A stretch of 43,544 bases of DNA from Henriciella sp. (GTDB lineage Bacteria > Pseudomonadota > Alphaproteobacteria > Caulobacterales > Hyphomonadaceae). Shown here piece after piece: positions 1-9,089 of the stretch (the first letter of the stretch is position 1; the number at the start of each line of letters is the position of its first letter). The stretch lies in assembly GCA_002733705.1 (NCBI GenBank), contig NVWP01000041.1, positions 1-43,544 on the forward strand, given 5' to 3'. Position numbers and translations under genes: made by a program. The notes below the pieces were generated by a model that had not been told where the DNA came from, ran no database searches, and worked only from the letters and a program-made list of their open reading frames with translations.

Positions 1-297
1 ATGCTGGTGGGACCGGCCGCCAGCCGCAAGGAGATCGCCGATTTCCGCGCCAAGCTGAAAGCCAAGCCGGATGGTTATATCGCCCAACCGACCCTCGCGC
101 TCTCCACTGTGCCGATCTTTACCAATAAGGGCCTCGCGCCCCGCCATGTGGATCTGCGCCCCTTTATTCTGGTGTCACCCAACGGGATCGATATCACGCC
201 GGGCGGTCTGACACGGGTTGCGCTGAAGAAGGGTTCACTGGTCGTCAACTCCAGTCAGGGCGGAGGGACAAAAGACACCTGGGTGCTTGAATCATGA
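1..297 (+). CDS. Circularly permuted ATP-grasp protein, C-terminal fragment
   Basis: This is the last 98 codons of a gene that begins left of the window. The ATG at position 1 is probably an internal Met, because the family is usually about 470 residues. The text matches the C-terminus of the circularly permuted ATP-grasp family (DUF404/DUF407, COG2308): a stretch [13 protein letters not shown], then [10 protein letters not shown], then [20 protein letters not shown] and the closing [10 protein letters not shown]. Family members are predicted ATP-dependent amide-bond (peptide) ligases. The product and substrate are not known. The stop overlaps the start of the alpha-E gene by four bases (ATGA), so the two are almost certainly co-transcribed and translationally coupled. 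The call is confident; only the 5' portion is missing. Confidence 0.9.
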   Translation: MLVGPAASRKEIADFRAKLKAKPDGYIAQPTLALSTVPIFTNKGLAPRHVDLRPFILVSPNGIDITPGGLTRVALKKGSLVVNSSQGGGTKDTWVLES

Positions 298-1235
298 TGC
301 TTGGCAAGACAGCAGGCGGGCTTTTCTGGATGTGCCGCTATCTTGAGCGCAGCGCAAACAATGCGCGCCTCATCGAAGCCGGCTCCCGGATGACAATGAC
401 GCGCTCCTCGGCGGCCGATTCCGAATGGGAGTCGGTCCTTTCAGCGGCCAACGTCAAGGCAATGTACCTTGGCAAGAATGATGCGATACAGCGCGCTTCA
501 GTCATCGACTTTCTTCTGCGCGACCGGGAGAACCCGTCCAGTGTCATGTCGGTCGTTGAGGCTGCGCGCAGCAATGCCCGCCTCGTCCGTGTGGCGCTGA
601 CGCGTGAGGTCTGGGAAGCGGTCAATGATACGTGGATGCGCCTCAAGGATGCGCTCGCCCGCCCGGTTTCGGATGCAGACCTGCCGAATGTGCTGGAGCT
701 TATCCGCCAGCAGAGCGCGCAGGTGCGCGGCGCGCTACATGGCACGATGCTGCGCAACGATATCTTCAATTTCTGCCGTGTCGGCACATTCATCGAGCGG
801 GCGGACAATGTCGCCCGGATCCTCGATGTGAAATATTTCGTGCTGCTGCCATCGGTTTCGATGGTTGGCTCTTCCATCGATAATTTCCAGTGGGAAGCGA
901 TCCTGCGTTCTGCGGCGGCCGAACGCAGCTTTGCGTGGCTGAACAAGGAATCCGGCCCGCGTGCGATCGCGGAATTCCTGATCCTTGATCAGCGCCTGCC
1001 ACGCTCCATTGCCTTCTGTTACACCAATATCGCGCGCAATCTGGGCTATCTTGAAGAGGGGTATGGAGAAAGCCGGCCCTCGCGCGCCATGTGCGACGAA
1101 ACCCTGGCTCGCCTGACGCGTACCGATGTTGAGACCATTTTCGATGGGGGGCTGCACGAGTTCATTCAGTGGATCCTGCAGGCCAACAATGCGCTCGGCC
1201 TGCAGATCGAACAAGACTATCGCTTTTACGCCTGA
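294..1235 (+). CDS. Alpha-E domain protein (DUF403)
   Basis: A 313-residue, mainly alpha-helical protein opening with [20 protein letters not shown], the hallmark N-terminus of the alpha-E (DUF403, COG2307) family. Further family-like segments are [20 protein letters not shown] near residue 165 and the helical tail. No catalytic motif or signal peptide is visible, so it is probably cytoplasmic. In genomes it is found with circularly permuted ATP-grasp and transglutaminase genes, which is what is seen here: its start overlaps the upstream ATP-grasp stop (ATGA), and the transglutaminase start lies about 10 bases after its stop. By context it is a partner of a peptide-synthesising or peptide-modifying system. 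Its biochemical role is not established. Confidence 0.9.
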   Translation: MMLGKTAGGLFWMCRYLERSANNARLIEAGSRMTMTRSSAADSEWESVLSAANVKAMYLGKNDAIQRASVIDFLLRDRENPSSVMSVVEAARSNARLVRVALTREVWEAVNDTWMRLKDALARPVSDADLPNVLELIRQQSAQVRGALHGTMLRNDIFNFCRVGTFIERADNVARILDVKYFVLLPSVSMVGSSIDNFQWEAILRSAAAERSFAWLNKESGPRAIAEFLILDQRLPRSIAFCYTNIARNLGYLEEGYGESRPSRAMCDETLARLTRTDVETIFDGGLHEFIQWILQANNALGLQIEQDYRFYA

Positions 1236-1245
1236 AGGGAGAGCC

Positions 1246-2061
1246 GTGCGCCTCAAGATTGCTCATCTGACCCGGTATGACTTTGCAGAGCCGGCCCAAT
1301 ACGGTCTGCAGCAGATCCGTCTGACGCCGAAGACCCGGCGCGGACAGAGTATCGAGGACTGGTCGGTGACGTTTGAGGGCGCCAGGCAGCAGGTCCAGTT
1401 TGTGGACGAGTTCAACAACCAGACGCTTCTTATCGGCCTTGAAGAGGGCGCAGAATTCCTCTCGATCCGGGCTGAGGGGACGGTTCTGACCGACGACCAA
1501 AGCGGAATTGTCGGCCAGCATGGCGGCTGGACGCCATTATGGATCTACCGCCGCAAGACGCCTTTGACTGCACCTGGCGAGGCTATACGGCAGATCTCGC
1601 AGCGGGTTGGGTCAGCTTTCAACGATGAGGTCTCCAGGCTCCATGCCCTGATGATGACTGTGGCCGAACTCGTTCGTTATGAAACAGGAACAACGGGCGT
1701 GGCGACCACGGCGGAAGAGGCCGCCGCTGCCGGCAGCGGGGTATGCCAGGATCACACCCACATCTTCATTTCCTGCGCACGACTGCTCGGCTTTCCGGCC
1801 CGTTATGTGAGCGGCTATCTGATGATGGATGACCGTGTGCAACAGGATGCTTCCCATGCCTGGGCAGAAGCGTATGCTGAAGGCCTTGGCTGGGTCGGAT
1901 TCGATGTGTCCAATGCCATATCGCCAGATACGCGCTACGTCGCGGTGGCGACGGGGCTGGATTATACGGATGCTGCCCCGGTCTCGGGATTGAGCTTTGG
2001 GAACGCTCAGCAGGGGTTGGAAGTGTCGGTTCAGGTGCAGCAGCAACAGCAGCAGCAATAA
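1246..2061 (+). CDS. Bacterial transglutaminase-like cysteine protease
   Basis: A 271-residue protein with the bacterial transglutaminase N-terminal domain (about residues 1-100) followed by a transglutaminase core. The GTG at 1246 is chosen because it sits just after a GGGAGAG ribosome-binding site and gives the family N-terminus MRLKIAHLTRYDF. An in-frame ATG farther upstream lies inside the preceding gene. The likely catalytic triad is Cys167 (GVCQDHTHIF), His204 (DASHAWAEAY) and Asp220 (GWVGFDVSN). Relatives are thought to act as peptidases or amidases rather than crosslinkers. The protein ends in an unusual glutamine run (residues 265-271) encoded by CAG/CAA repeats. It is the third gene of the operon and is six bases from the Anbu gene. 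Confidence 0.9.
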   Translation: MRLKIAHLTRYDFAEPAQYGLQQIRLTPKTRRGQSIEDWSVTFEGARQQVQFVDEFNNQTLLIGLEEGAEFLSIRAEGTVLTDDQSGIVGQHGGWTPLWIYRRKTPLTAPGEAIRQISQRVGSAFNDEVSRLHALMMTVAELVRYETGTTGVATTAEEAAAAGSGVCQDHTHIFISCARLLGFPARYVSGYLMMDDRVQQDASHAWAEAYAEGLGWVGFDVSNAISPDTRYVAVATGLDYTDAAPVSGLSFGNAQQGLEVSVQVQQQQQQQ

Positions 2062-2067
2062 GAAAAA

Positions 2068-2802
2068 ATGACATATTGCGTGGGTCTTTGCCTCGATAAG
2101 GGGCTCGTCTTCATGTCTGATACCCGCACCAATGCGGGCGTCGACAACATCTCCAAGTATCGAAAGATGTTCACCTGGAACGTTCCGGGTGAGCGCACTT
2201 TCGTTCTTCTGACGGCGGGGAACCTGGCCACCACGCAGGCCGTGGTCAGCATGCTGGAGGAGCGCACCAAGGCACCGGAGGAGCGTAATCCTTCCATCCT
2301 TGAAGTGCCATCCATGTTTCAGGCCGCGCGCCTTATTGGCAAGACGCTTCGCGAAGTCATCAAGGAAAGCGCGCCGGCTACAGGCCCGGATGCGGAATCC
2401 CCATTCCGGGCCACTCTCATTCTTGGCGGTCAGATTGCTGGCAGCGAGCCGCGCCTCTTCATGATCTACCCGGAAGGCAATTTCGTCGAGGCAAGCAAGG
2501 AGACCCCCTTTTTCCAGATCGGCGAAACCAAATATGGCCGGCCCATCCTGGTACGGGCGCATGACCCGGCCATGTCTTTTGCAGAAGCGGTCAAACTGCT
2601 CATGGTCTCTTTCGACTCCACGCTGAAGGCGAACCTTTCAGTGGGCCTGCCGCTGGATCTTCTACTTTACGAAACCGACAGCCTCGACATCCTGAAAAAG
2701 ACCCGGATCGAGGAGGACGACCCGTACTACAATCTGATTTCAGACAATTGGAGCGAGGCGCTAAAAACCGCCTTTGCTTCTTTGCCGCAATATGAAGTCT
2801 AG
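2068..2802 (+). CDS. Anbu, proteasome-like Ntn hydrolase (COG3484)
   Basis: A 244-residue protein starting MTYCVGLCLDKGLVFMSDTR, the recognisable N-terminus of Anbu ('ancestral beta subunit'), a bacterial relative of 20S proteasome beta subunits and HslV. Counting from Thr after Met removal, Thr1, Asp17 and a Lys at 32 fall where the family's nucleophile and its supporting residues lie. The length fits Anbu rather than HslV (about 175 residues). Anbu genes are known to sit beside transglutaminase, alpha-E and ATP-grasp genes, exactly as here. Published Anbu structures show ring or helical oligomers with weak or no detected peptidase activity, so the substrate remains open. There is no clear Shine-Dalgarno, only an A-rich stretch six bases long after the previous stop, which suggests translational coupling. 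Confidence 0.92.
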   Translation: MTYCVGLCLDKGLVFMSDTRTNAGVDNISKYRKMFTWNVPGERTFVLLTAGNLATTQAVVSMLEERTKAPEERNPSILEVPSMFQAARLIGKTLREVIKESAPATGPDAESPFRATLILGGQIAGSEPRLFMIYPEGNFVEASKETPFFQIGETKYGRPILVRAHDPAMSFAEAVKLLMVSFDSTLKANLSVGLPLDLLLYETDSLDILKKTRIEEDDPYYNLISDNWSEALKTAFASLPQYEV

Positions 2803-2852
2803 CTCTTTGATTTTTCGCGCCGACGCATTAAGTGGCGTGTTCGAAGTGGCCG

Positions 2853-2928
<76 letters not shown>

Positions 2929-3042
2929 CTTTTCCGGCTTTTCCATAGATGCAGATGGTGGCCCTCCACGCCTCGCATAGTCGGTGGGCCGCGACGGCCT
3001 GTGACGGAAACCGTTGCCGGCCGCCGCGCAAGGCAAACCCAA

Positions 3043-5565
3043 TCAGATCAGATGCCGGTTCCAGTCGCCGAAGCGATGCTGGATCTTGCCGCGAGGCAGG
3101 CTGAGAGCGCCAATGGCCAGGCCTACGATGACGTCGGCAGCCATCTGGACCAGGCTGGCGTCCACGATAAAGGGCATGAGCGCCACAGCTGCGCCAAGGA
3201 ACATGTTGAGCAGCCGGATCGAGCGGATGGGTTCGGCAAGGGCTGCGACACTTACGGTAATGACAAGCGCGCCAAGCAAGTGATCGGCGTCTGCCAGCGC
3301 ACCGTCTGTGCCGAGAGTGAGCCGGGTGAACATCAGCCAGACGCCGAGCGCAATGCTGACGAGCAGCGTCCATGGGAAAGTCATCCCGCCATAGATCATC
3401 TTGCTGATGATCTGGCCGGGGGGCTGGAGCAGGTCATCCTCCACGCGCTCGTCGGGCCCCTCATCCGTGTCGCCCCGGAAGAGCACCCACAGGATCGGGC
3501 GCCCTTTTTTCTTGCGGCGGATCAGGAACTGGATGGTGGCGATGATCTCGTCGACCGAATAGGGAATCTGCAGCAGCATTGCGGCGGCCGCGATGAGGCA
3601 GAGCGTGCACCATGTACCGATTACAATCGGCTGGATCACGATGAAGGTAATCGAGACAATGCCAAGCGGTACGATCATGATGCCGAAGATGAGGACCAGC
3701 CAGGGCATGGTGCGCCAGCGGCGGGTGGAGCCGACAATGCCGATCAGGATTTCGAGCATATAGGTGAAGGCGCCGACACCGGCGTCGGGGACCGGCCAGG
3801 CTTCCGATACGGACGACGTCACGATCTCTTCTGTCCCGTTCTTTCCGTTGTCCGGCACGCCTGAGAAGAAGGGTTCCCAGACGCCATCTATATGACCGAG
3901 CTGATAAGCCGTCATGTGACGGGAAATGAGGAAACCGATGACGGCAAGGGCAATAATCGGGACGCGCTGAAACCAGCTTGAGGGGGATTCGTCCCAGCCG
4001 GGCGGTATGGTCGGCCCGGTTACGGCGGCGGCCTGATGTACGCCGGGCGTGGGCCGCGCGAGGACGGCAAAGCCGAAGATGAGGGCCCCGCTCAGGGTCT
4101 GGTTCAGATAGACCGCGCCGGTGGGCGCCCACAGCGCGAGCGGGGCGAACATGACCCACGCCGCGATGCCTGCAATGGCCCAGCGCACGAGCCTCAGTTT
4201 CCATGACAAGGACAGAAAGCCGAGCAGAACGACGGCGATCCCGCAAAGCACGTCATTCCAGATGAGCGGAACTGAATTGTAGGGGATCACAGAGGGGCTG
4301 GTCGCCAGCCAGGCGCCCATCGCCATGTTCAGGAAGGGCGCCCATAGGAAATTGCGGTGCTGCTCGATTGACTCTTTTTCGGCCTCGGCGCGAACTTCCT
4401 CCGGCTCATGCTCATTCTCGCCGGCTGCTGTCAGCCAAGGCGGCGGAGTAATGCCATTGGTGTTGTACCAGCCGAGCGGATCGGCCTTCAGGTTTGCGAC
4501 CATTTCAGGAAGCGTGTCACGCAGCCGCCGGCGCGGCTCCCAGTCAAGCTCATGACGGGCCCGGTCGATGCTCAACTCATAATGGTCATCGGCCATGTCG
4601 ACCATAAAAGGCCGGATGAAGGGCTTTTCGCCCTGATCTATGTCATCCGGTACGACAGGTTCCGACTTTGACTCGATCCAGGCACCGAACGATGCCAGCG
4701 GTTTTGGCAGAGTAAAGGTGCGCCAGTCGCTATCGCCGTGGATCAGTTCGGCAATTTCCCTCTGCAGGTCGCCATAGCTGACCGTATCCGGTTCGCCGAC
4801 AAGGATCGTGTTTTCGGCAGGCAGCTCGTCGCGTTTGGCAACGACGCGAGCGAAAGCCTCGACCATATCATCCTTGTGCAGGAAGGCCTGTCCTACGCTG
4901 AGCGGAGCAGCATAGGCGTGGCCGTGCGGGTTGCGCTCATAGATACGCCGGATCTGTTCGGTCAGTGTGGGCACGGCGGAATGTTCATCATAGACGCCGG
5001 CCAGGTGGAGCAGGGTGTAGGGGATATCGCCGTGCGTCTCACGGATCGCTTCCTCTGCCCGCGCTTTTGATTGGGGATAGGCCCATTTTGGATTGAGCGC
5101 TGTCTCCTCCGTGATGGGCTGTCCCGGCTTTCCAGCTTCATGCACCAGCATGGTGCCGGAATAGATAAAGCGGCCAACTTCAAAGTCTTGCAGACCTTCG
5201 AGAAGACGGCGCGTGCCTTCGACGTTGAGCTTTTGATAAAGCGGGTGCTCCTCGCCCGTAAAATCGAAGTAGGCGGCCAGGTGGATGACGGCCGCGATCT
5301 TCCGTCCGTGCTCTGTGGCCAGACGCTCCATCGCTTCGGAGACCGATTGGTCGGAGGTCATATCACAGCCGATCAGGTCGAAATCAGCCTCGGTGCCCGG
5401 AATGTCGAAGCCCACAATTGTGTAGTCGCTGCGAAGTCTCTCACTCAAGGACGTGCCAAGATTGCCTGCAGCCCCGGTAATGAGCACGAGGGGTTTGGTC
5501 TCACCGCTGGTGGAAGCGGTCGGGGCGGAGTCTTTTCCAGAAATCTGTTCGTTCAATTCTTTCAC
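3043..5565 (-). CDS. Extended SDR fused to SPW/VKOR-like membrane domain
   Basis: A protein of about 840 residues. Residues 25-365 form an extended short-chain dehydrogenase/epimerase: the NAD(P) motif TGAAGNLG near 30-37, a Ser at about 136, and the YxxxK pair Y163/K167 (YPQSK). A linker to about 405 is followed by a polytopic membrane region. Residues 405-520 and the C-terminus (about 730-840) resemble SPW repeats (SPSVIPYNSVPLIWND). Residues 535-690 hold several transmembrane segments and a membrane CxxC, C653 and C656 in TWCTLCL, resembling a vitamin K epoxide reductase (VKOR)-type domain. No substrate can be assigned. The GTG at 5565 is preferred because an ATG at 5718 would overlap the divergent ku gene and add an unconserved tail; the start is uncertain. 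The soluble half is presumably cytoplasmic. Confidence 0.78.
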   Translation of the reverse strand: MKELNEQISGKDSAPTASTSGETKPLVLITGAAGNLGTSLSERLRSDYTIVGFDIPGTEADFDLIGCDMTSDQSVSEAMERLATEHGRKIAAVIHLAAYFDFTGEEHPLYQKLNVEGTRRLLEGLQDFEVGRFIYSGTMLVHEAGKPGQPITEETALNPKWAYPQSKARAEEAIRETHGDIPYTLLHLAGVYDEHSAVPTLTEQIRRIYERNPHGHAYAAPLSVGQAFLHKDDMVEAFARVVAKRDELPAENTILVGEPDTVSYGDLQREIAELIHGDSDWRTFTLPKPLASFGAWIESKSEPVVPDDIDQGEKPFIRPFMVDMADDHYELSIDRARHELDWEPRRRLRDTLPEMVANLKADPLGWYNTNGITPPPWLTAAGENEHEPEEVRAEAEKESIEQHRNFLWAPFLNMAMGAWLATSPSVIPYNSVPLIWNDVLCGIAVVLLGFLSLSWKLRLVRWAIAGIAAWVMFAPLALWAPTGAVYLNQTLSGALIFGFAVLARPTPGVHQAAAVTGPTIPPGWDESPSSWFQRVPIIALAVIGFLISRHMTAYQLGHIDGVWEPFFSGVPDNGKNGTEEIVTSSVSEAWPVPDAGVGAFTYMLEILIGIVGSTRRWRTMPWLVLIFGIMIVPLGIVSITFIVIQPIVIGTWCTLCLIAAAAMLLQIPYSVDEIIATIQFLIRRKKKGRPILWVLFRGDTDEGPDERVEDDLLQPPGQIISKMIYGGMTFPWTLLVSIALGVWLMFTRLTLGTDGALADADHLLGALVITVSVAALAEPIRSIRLLNMFLGAAVALMPFIVDASLVQMAADVIVGLAIGALSLPRGKIQHRFGDWNRHLI

Positions 5566-5711
5566 CTGTAGCCGGATGACTGAAGAGAAAATACGTGTGA
5601 ACCATATGTGTTTCGCAACGCAGGGCTGTGCCTGCCGTTCCGAATTGGTTGAGGCTGGCCAAGGAACCGAAACTTGCACTCGGCATTGATTCGCCATTGG
5701 AGGCCGGCAAC

Positions 5712-6575
5712 ATGGCAATGCGTGCTTACTGGAAAGGCTATCTGCGCCTTTCGCTCGTCAATATCGGGATTGAGCTCTACTCGGCGACCTCGTCGCAGCG
5801 GCGGATATCCCTGCGCCAGATCCATAAACCGAGCGGCAAGCGCATCCGCTATCAGAAGGTGGCCGAAGGTGTTGGGCCTGTCGACAAGGACGAAATCGTC
5901 AAAGGCTTTGAGACCAGCAAGGACGAATATGTCCTGCTGGAGCCCGATGAACTCGATGAGATCAAGCTGGAAAGCAAACGCACCATCGATCTCGTCCAGT
6001 TCGTAGAGGCGTGCGAGATCGATCCGCGCTATTTCGAAAAACCCTATTATGTCGTGCCGCGCGATGATGAGGTTGCGGCAGAAGGCTTCACCGTGATCCG
6101 CGATGCGCTGCGCGATGCCAAAATGGTAGGACTCGGGCAAATGGCGGTGCGGGGGCGGGACTATGTCGTCGCGATCAAGCCTTGTGGTGACGGGCTGCTG
6201 CTGGAAACGCTGCGCTTTGCCGATGAAATTCGCGAGAGCGACAAGATTTTCGACGATATCCCAGAGGTCAAACCCGACAAGGAAATGCTGGAGCTGGCCG
6301 GTGAGCTGATCGAACGCAAGGCCGCGCCGTTCAAGCCGGACGTCTTCAAGTCGAGCTATGCCGACGCGCTCATGGAACTGATCGATGAAAAGCGCAAGGA
6401 AGGCGAGATCAGCCATGACGATAGCGCAGATAGCGGTTCGGCCGGCGGACGCGGCAAGGTCGTCGATCTCATGGATGCGCTTAAGAAGAGCGTCGACAAG
6501 GACAAAGGCAGATCGAAGAAAAAGTCCCAATCCACGACGTCGAAGTCAAAATCGAAGTCCGGTAAGGCGGCCTGA
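5712..6575 (+). CDS. ku: Ku protein, non-homologous end joining
   Basis: A 287-residue bacterial Ku homologue that binds DNA double-strand ends as a homodimer and recruits LigD. The N-terminus MAMRAYWKGYLRLSLVNIGI and the segments around residues 15-40 (SATSSQRRISLRQIH) are typical of the Ku core beta-barrel. The C-terminal tail (about residues 245-287) is rich in Lys and Ser, a DNA-contacting extension often seen in bacterial Ku. The ATG at 5712 follows a GGAGG ribosome-binding site by about 8 bases; Met at 5718 is an alternative. The stop is six bases before ligD, so the pair forms an operon. It diverges from the SDR fusion gene across about 145 bases. Confidence 0.96.
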   Translation: MAMRAYWKGYLRLSLVNIGIELYSATSSQRRISLRQIHKPSGKRIRYQKVAEGVGPVDKDEIVKGFETSKDEYVLLEPDELDEIKLESKRTIDLVQFVEACEIDPRYFEKPYYVVPRDDEVAAEGFTVIRDALRDAKMVGLGQMAVRGRDYVVAIKPCGDGLLLETLRFADEIRESDKIFDDIPEVKPDKEMLELAGELIERKAAPFKPDVFKSSYADALMELIDEKRKEGEISHDDSADSGSAGGRGKVVDLMDALKKSVDKDKGRSKKKSQSTTSKSKSKSGKAA

Positions 6576-6581
6576 TCAATC

Positions 6582-9089
6582 ATGTCAAAGACGGCAGGCG
6601 ACAATCTCAAGACCTATCGCGAGAAGCGGGATTTCAGCCGCACGCCTGAGCCTGATGGGTCCTCCAGGCGGGGAAAGAAGGGTAAGGGCAAAAAGGGGCT
6701 CTCCTTCGTTGTGCAGAAACATGATGCGAGCCGTCTCCACTATGATTTCCGGCTGGAGCTCGACGGCGTGCTTAAAAGCTGGGCCGTGACCAAGGGGCCG
6801 AGCCTCGACCCCGCTGACAAGCGACTGGCCGTGCGCACGGAAGACCACCCACTGGATTATGGCGACTTTGAAGGCGTTATACCGGATGGCTATGGGGCCG
6901 GCACCGTCATGCTCTGGGATCAGGGCGAATGGGAGCCGCGTGAGGACCCTGAAGAGGGGCTGAAGAAGGGCTCGCTCAAATTCGATCTCAAGGGTCAGCG
7001 CCTGAAGGGGGGCTGGGCCCTTGTGCTGATGAAAAACAATTCCACCAAGGACAAGCAGAACTGGCTCCTCATCAAGGAGAAGGACGAGGAGGCCAACCGC
7101 AACGCCGATCCGCGCAAGACGTGGCAGACGAGTGTGACCTCGGACCGGGACTTCGAGGAGATCGAGGAAGCGGCTGCCAGCGGGGAGGCGAGTGTGCTGG
7201 GCGAAGACGATGCGCCGGACTTTCCCGATTTCGTTGAGCCGCAGCTTGCCAAACTGCGCGACGACCCGCCCGCGGGCGAAGACTGGCTGCATGAGCTGAA
7301 ATTCGATGGCTATCGCATTCAGGCGCTAATCGCCGGGCATCAGGTCAGGCTCATCACACGCAATGGCAAGGACTGGACGGAACGCTATCCATCGATTGCG
7401 AAGGCTCTGGCGTCGCTCGACGTGGAGAGTGCTGCGATCGATGGAGAGCTGGTCGCCCTCGACAATCGCGGTCACAGCCATTTCGCCTCGCTCCAGGCTG
7501 CAACCAAGGGGGAGGGCGAAGCAGTGCTCGCCTATTATGCCTTCGACCTTCTGTCTCTTGACGGGCAGGATCTTCGCAGGAAGCCGCTTACGGAACGAAA
7601 GGCGGCCCTGGAAGGGATCATGCCGGAGGATGACGAAATCCTCCGCTTTTCCGATCATATCGAAGGGAAGGGCGAGGATGTGATCGGCAAGGCCTGTGGC
7701 ATGGGTCTGGAAGGCATTGTCTCCAAGAAAGTCTCCGCGAAATATGTGTCGGGGCGCGGCTCCGGGTGGATCAAGTCGAAATGCGTTGGACGCGATGAGT
7801 TCGTGATCGGCGGCTATCGCAAGTCTGACAAGAAGGGGCGGCCCTTCGCCTCCCTCCTTCTGGGCGAGTTCGAGGACGGAAAACTCCTGTATCGGGGCCG
7901 TGTCGGCACCGGTTTCGATGAGGCGCTGATGGATGAGCTCGCCGAGGCCATGGACAGGCTGGAACGCAAGACGACCCCCTTTGCGGACATCCCGTCAGAG
8001 GCGAGGCGCGGCGCCGTCTGGCTGACGCCGGAACTGGTTGGCGAGATCGCCTACACAGAACGCACACCCGACGGGCTTTTACGTCACCCGAGTTTTCAGG
8101 GCCTGCGTGAGGACAAGGAGGCTGAAGACGTGAAGACGGGTGCAGAGAAGGCAGAGGAAACGAAAGGCGCCCCGGACGTCAGCGATGAGGAGGATGGCAA
8201 GATCCTTGGCGTGAAGATCAGCCACCCGGACCGTGTCGTCTATGATGAACAGGGCGCGACAAAGCGTGAGATCGCCGAATACCTCGCCTGGATTGCGCCC
8301 CGGATGCTGCCGCATATCAAGGACCACCCGGTGAGCCTCGTGCGCTGTCCGTCCGGGGCTGGCGGAAAATGCTTCTACCAGAAACACCATACCGATTCCG
8401 TACCAGACGCGATTGGCGAGACGGAGATCAAGGAAAAGGATGGCGAGACATCGAGCTATCTACTTCTCAATTCAGCCGAAGCCCTCGTCTCGGCGGCGCA
8501 GATCGGCGCGCTGGAGCTGCACATCTGGGGGTCACGGACCGACAAGCTGGAGAAGCCTGACAGGCTCGTTCTCGATCTCGATCCGGATGAGGGGCTAGAC
8601 TTCGGCGATGTTAAAACAGCCGCCTACGAAGTGCGCGACGTTCTTGAGGCGGCTGGACTTCAGACCTTTGCGCTCCTCACCGGCGGCAAAGGGATACATG
8701 TCATCGCACCGCTGGAGCGCAGGCAAGGCTGGGATGAGGTGAAGGCGGCTGCGCGTGGCCTGGCCAAAAAGCTCTCTGACGCGGCGCCGGATACCTACGT
8801 CGCTGAAGCATCAAAGGCCAAACGCAAGGGGCGTATTTTCATCGACTGGCTGCGCAATGAACGTGGCGCCACGGCGATCTGTCCCTATTCCCTGCGTGCC
8901 CGAGCGGGTGCGCCAGTGGCAACGCCGGTGCGCTGGGATGAGCTTTCGGGCATCAGCTCCGGCCAAGACTATACGCTGTCGAATATCCGCCGTCGGCTAA
9001 GCTCTCTGAAGACCGATCCCTGGGCGAGCTATGACGACGTCCGCCAGTCGATTTCGAAAAGCGTGCTGGATGTCCTGACCGGCGACTAG
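6582..9089 (+). CDS. ligD: ATP-dependent DNA ligase D (PE-LIG-POL)
   Basis: An 835-residue multifunctional end-joining enzyme. The 3'-phosphoesterase domain (about residues 1-180) carries His47, His53, Asp55, Arg57 (KHDASRLHYDFRLE) and His89. The ATP-dependent ligase domain (about 210-510) has the adenylated lysine K240 in ELKFDGYR. The primase-like polymerase domain (about 540-835) has the metal-binding pair Asp665/Asp667 in LVLDLDPDEG. This order matches Pseudomonas LigD rather than mycobacterial LigD, which is POL-PE-LIG. A charged linker of about 30 residues (510-540) separates ligase and polymerase. It forms an operon with ku. Its stop codon overlaps that of the convergent molybdenum hydroxylase gene. 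Confidence 0.97.
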   Translation: MSKTAGDNLKTYREKRDFSRTPEPDGSSRRGKKGKGKKGLSFVVQKHDASRLHYDFRLELDGVLKSWAVTKGPSLDPADKRLAVRTEDHPLDYGDFEGVIPDGYGAGTVMLWDQGEWEPREDPEEGLKKGSLKFDLKGQRLKGGWALVLMKNNSTKDKQNWLLIKEKDEEANRNADPRKTWQTSVTSDRDFEEIEEAAASGEASVLGEDDAPDFPDFVEPQLAKLRDDPPAGEDWLHELKFDGYRIQALIAGHQVRLITRNGKDWTERYPSIAKALASLDVESAAIDGELVALDNRGHSHFASLQAATKGEGEAVLAYYAFDLLSLDGQDLRRKPLTERKAALEGIMPEDDEILRFSDHIEGKGEDVIGKACGMGLEGIVSKKVSAKYVSGRGSGWIKSKCVGRDEFVIGGYRKSDKKGRPFASLLLGEFEDGKLLYRGRVGTGFDEALMDELAEAMDRLERKTTPFADIPSEARRGAVWLTPELVGEIAYTERTPDGLLRHPSFQGLREDKEAEDVKTGAEKAEETKGAPDVSDEEDGKILGVKISHPDRVVYDEQGATKREIAEYLAWIAPRMLPHIKDHPVSLVRCPSGAGGKCFYQKHHTDSVPDAIGETEIKEKDGETSSYLLLNSAEALVSAAQIGALELHIWGSRTDKLEKPDRLVLDLDPDEGLDFGDVKTAAYEVRDVLEAAGLQTFALLTGGKGIHVIAPLERRQGWDEVKAAARGLAKKLSDAAPDTYVAEASKAKRKGRIFIDWLRNERGATAICPYSLRARAGAPVATPVRWDELSGISSGQDYTLSNIRRRLSSLKTDPWASYDDVRQSISKSVLDVLTGD

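Noticed and set aside
338-946. Long reading frame on the minus strand inside the alpha-E gene
   Set aside because: It mirrors the plus-strand coding sequence and carries Arg/Ser-rich text of the kind seen in GC-rich shadow frames; no family resemblance.
3001-3864. Plus-strand frame of 287 codons opposite the SDR fusion gene
   Set aside because: Its text is rich in Gln, Asp, Glu and His with no domain, and the minus-strand frame has clear SDR and membrane segments.
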